A stretch of 6,201 nucleotides of DNA from Dehalococcoidia bacterium (GTDB taxonomy: Bacteria > Chloroflexota > Dehalococcoidia > JAUYDP01). A program made the translations under genes and the position numbers. Below the pieces are notes generated by a model. It searched no databases and was not told the origin of the DNA. It was given only the letters and a program-made list of their open reading frames with translations. Of the stretch, positions 5,119 through 6,201 are shown in pieces. The stretch lies in NCBI GenBank assembly GCA_030691805.1, contig JAUYDP010000160.1:1-6201 (forward strand), read 5' to 3'. Position 1 is the stretch's first letter; each line of letters starts with the position of its first letter.

Positions 5119-6201
5119 CTATAGCTTGCTTGGCCCGAGGGACGGCGCGTCGAGCATCACCAGTAGCTCTGCGGCTGGAATGGCATACACTGCGCCTTCG
5201 AGGAGGTTACCCCCTTTGCTACGTGTTGCCACAAGGCCTCCACCGGCTTTGGCGACTTGCTTAACATCGTCTCCTGAAACGTTCTGGCGGTATTTAACCT
5301 CAAGAATAGCGACTGGAGCCCCAGGTGAGGATACCACAAAATCAATCTCGCGCCGATTGTTAGCTCGCCAGTAGTATACCTGGTTACCGAATGTCCGTCT
5401 AAGGTGTATCGCAATGACCGATTCCACAAGATGACCTACACCATCCGAACTTTGCACTGCTCCGATACACGCAGGCCAAGGGTCGGGGTCTGACGCCGCC
5501 CAGGCCCGGATTAGATGCCAGAACAGTGGGTCAATGGGGTGAATCTTCTTGGAGCCACGGAAGGCCGGTGACAGCTTTTCGATGTCTGGTGTTCGGTAAT
5601 AGACCTTTGCGACATAGGATGCTTCCAGATTATCCATATAGTTGCGGGCGGTATCCTTCGATCCAATGTCGGTGGCGAGAGCTATATCGCGATAGTCAAA
5701 CTCCTGGCCCAAGTGGTCCGCGAGCCAATTGATTATTTCACGCAAATATGGTTCCCGCATCCCGGCCCGAGTGAACTCGCCGATAATAGCTTCACGATAG
5801 ATCTGGTATATCTCGGCTCGAATCATTCCGAAGCTAGCCTTATCATTGATGGCCATGGTAAACCCACCAACAGCCAGGTAATCTTCCAACAGGGAGATCA
5901 ATCTCGGACGAAGTAAAACCAGTTCACGGCTATTTGTTTTTACCTCTTCCACGGTGAGAGTGGATAAAACTGGCGGTAGTTGCAAGTCCGGCTCTGCGAC
6001 CTGAACATACTCGCGGAAGCTCAATGGGAGCAGTTCCCAATCAAAATGAGGACCGCCGCCCCGTCTCCCTGGCAACCGCTCACCACCTGCACGAAGGTCG
6101 CGCTGGTGACTCCCCGTCGCTACTACTGTTGTCTTTTCCAGTTCGTTATTATCTATGAGACCCCGAAGCGCCCCGGCCCAATTATCAACACGCGTTACCT
6201 C
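5119..6201 (-). CDS. AAA family ATPase with DUF4143 C-terminal domain, 5' end missing
   Basis: The frame is open to the right edge, giving 360 visible residues; the true start and the Walker motifs lie outside. Visible residues 1-45 are the end of the AAA_14 ATPase core: the sensor-like strand V-V-A-T-G-S (26-31), then E-R-L-P-G-R (41-46), as seen before the L-x-P-L-S-F-R-E-Y segment (57-65) that marks this family. A winged-helix-like stretch follows, with D-I-G-S-K-D-T-A-R-N-Y (178-188). The C-terminal DUF4143 region has E260 and a PD-(D/E)xK-like core, R-E-I-D-F-V-V then A-I-L-E-V-K-Y (D287, E301, K303). Such proteins are widespread, often accessory, and of unclear function; nuclease activity is not established. 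The gene looks lower in GC than its neighbours. The TTG at 6073-6075 falls inside L-P-G-R and is not the start. Confidence 0.9.
   Translation of the reverse strand, partial: EVTRVDNWAGALRGLIDNNELEKTTVVATGSHQRDLRAGGERLPGRRGGGPHFDWELLPLSFREYVQVAEPDLQLPPVLSTLTVEEVKTNSRELVLLRPRLISLLEDYLAVGGFTMAINDKASFGMIRAEIYQIYREAIIGEFTRAGMREPYLREIINWLADHLGQEFDYRDIALATDIGSKDTARNYMDNLEASYVAKVYYRTPDIEKLSPAFRGSKKIHPIDPLFWHLIRAWAASDPDPWPACIGAVQSSDGVGHLVESVIAIHLRRTFGNQVYYWRANNRREIDFVVSSPGAPVAILEVKYRQNVSGDDVKQVAKAGGGLVATRSKGGNLLEGAVYAIPAAELLVMLDAPSLGPSKL

Noticed and set aside
5101..5130. Intrinsic terminator after the AAA ATPase
   Set aside because: On the minus strand AGCAA and TTGCT can form only a 5-bp AT-rich stem with a 14-base loop and a short TTTAT, too weak to call.
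6073..6075. TTG as the start of the AAA ATPase
   Set aside because: It encodes the leucine of the conserved L-P-G-R segment, and the frame stays open with family-like sequence to the window edge.

Overview
The window is a compact bacterial chromosomal segment in which every supported gene lies on the minus strand. Three features suggest a Chloroflexota lineage, possibly Dehalococcoidia: the fairly high GC content, the intergenic DNA full of short palindromic and tandem repeats, and the housekeeping gene set. This is inference from style, not from a marker gene.

In transcription order (right to left), the window opens with the 3' part of an AAA-family ATPase of the AAA_14/DUF4143 type (5119-6201, 5' end outside the window). 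Next comes a clear sigma-70-type promoter (5072-5100) driving nrdR (4436-5044), the zinc-ribbon/ATP-cone repressor of ribonucleotide reductase genes. nrdR overlaps by 4 bases a radical SAM protein resembling the TIGR03960 group (2676-4439). About 360 bp of repeat-rich non-coding DNA follows (2313-2675). It holds two copies of a 23-bp perfect hairpin, a 35-bp direct repeat, and a decayed duplicate of the start of yggS. Then comes a tightly overlapping cluster: yggS/PLPBP (1641-2312), proC (826-1644) and yggT (581-829). Last is about 470 bp of non-coding DNA with heptamer and 19-bp tandem repeats, a promoter with an operator-like inverted repeat (142-174), and the first 36 codons of a small excisionase-type helix-turn-helix protein running off the left edge (1-110).

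Functionally, yggS-proC-yggT is a common bacterial neighbourhood: PLP homeostasis, the last step of proline synthesis, and a small membrane protein. All three genes overlap by 4 bases, so translational coupling is likely. nrdR and the radical SAM gene form a second coupled pair. The AAA ATPase appears lower in GC than its neighbours and may be an accessory gene.

I do not see a new multi-gene system here. The observations most worth a second look are: the yggS leader duplication with a nonsense-bearing remnant of the yggS N-terminus; a mobile-looking 23-bp hairpin repeat present three times, one copy forming the C-terminus of the radical SAM protein; the long NrdR tail with an AT-hook-like motif; and the inverted repeat laid across the promoter of the helix-turn-helix gene.
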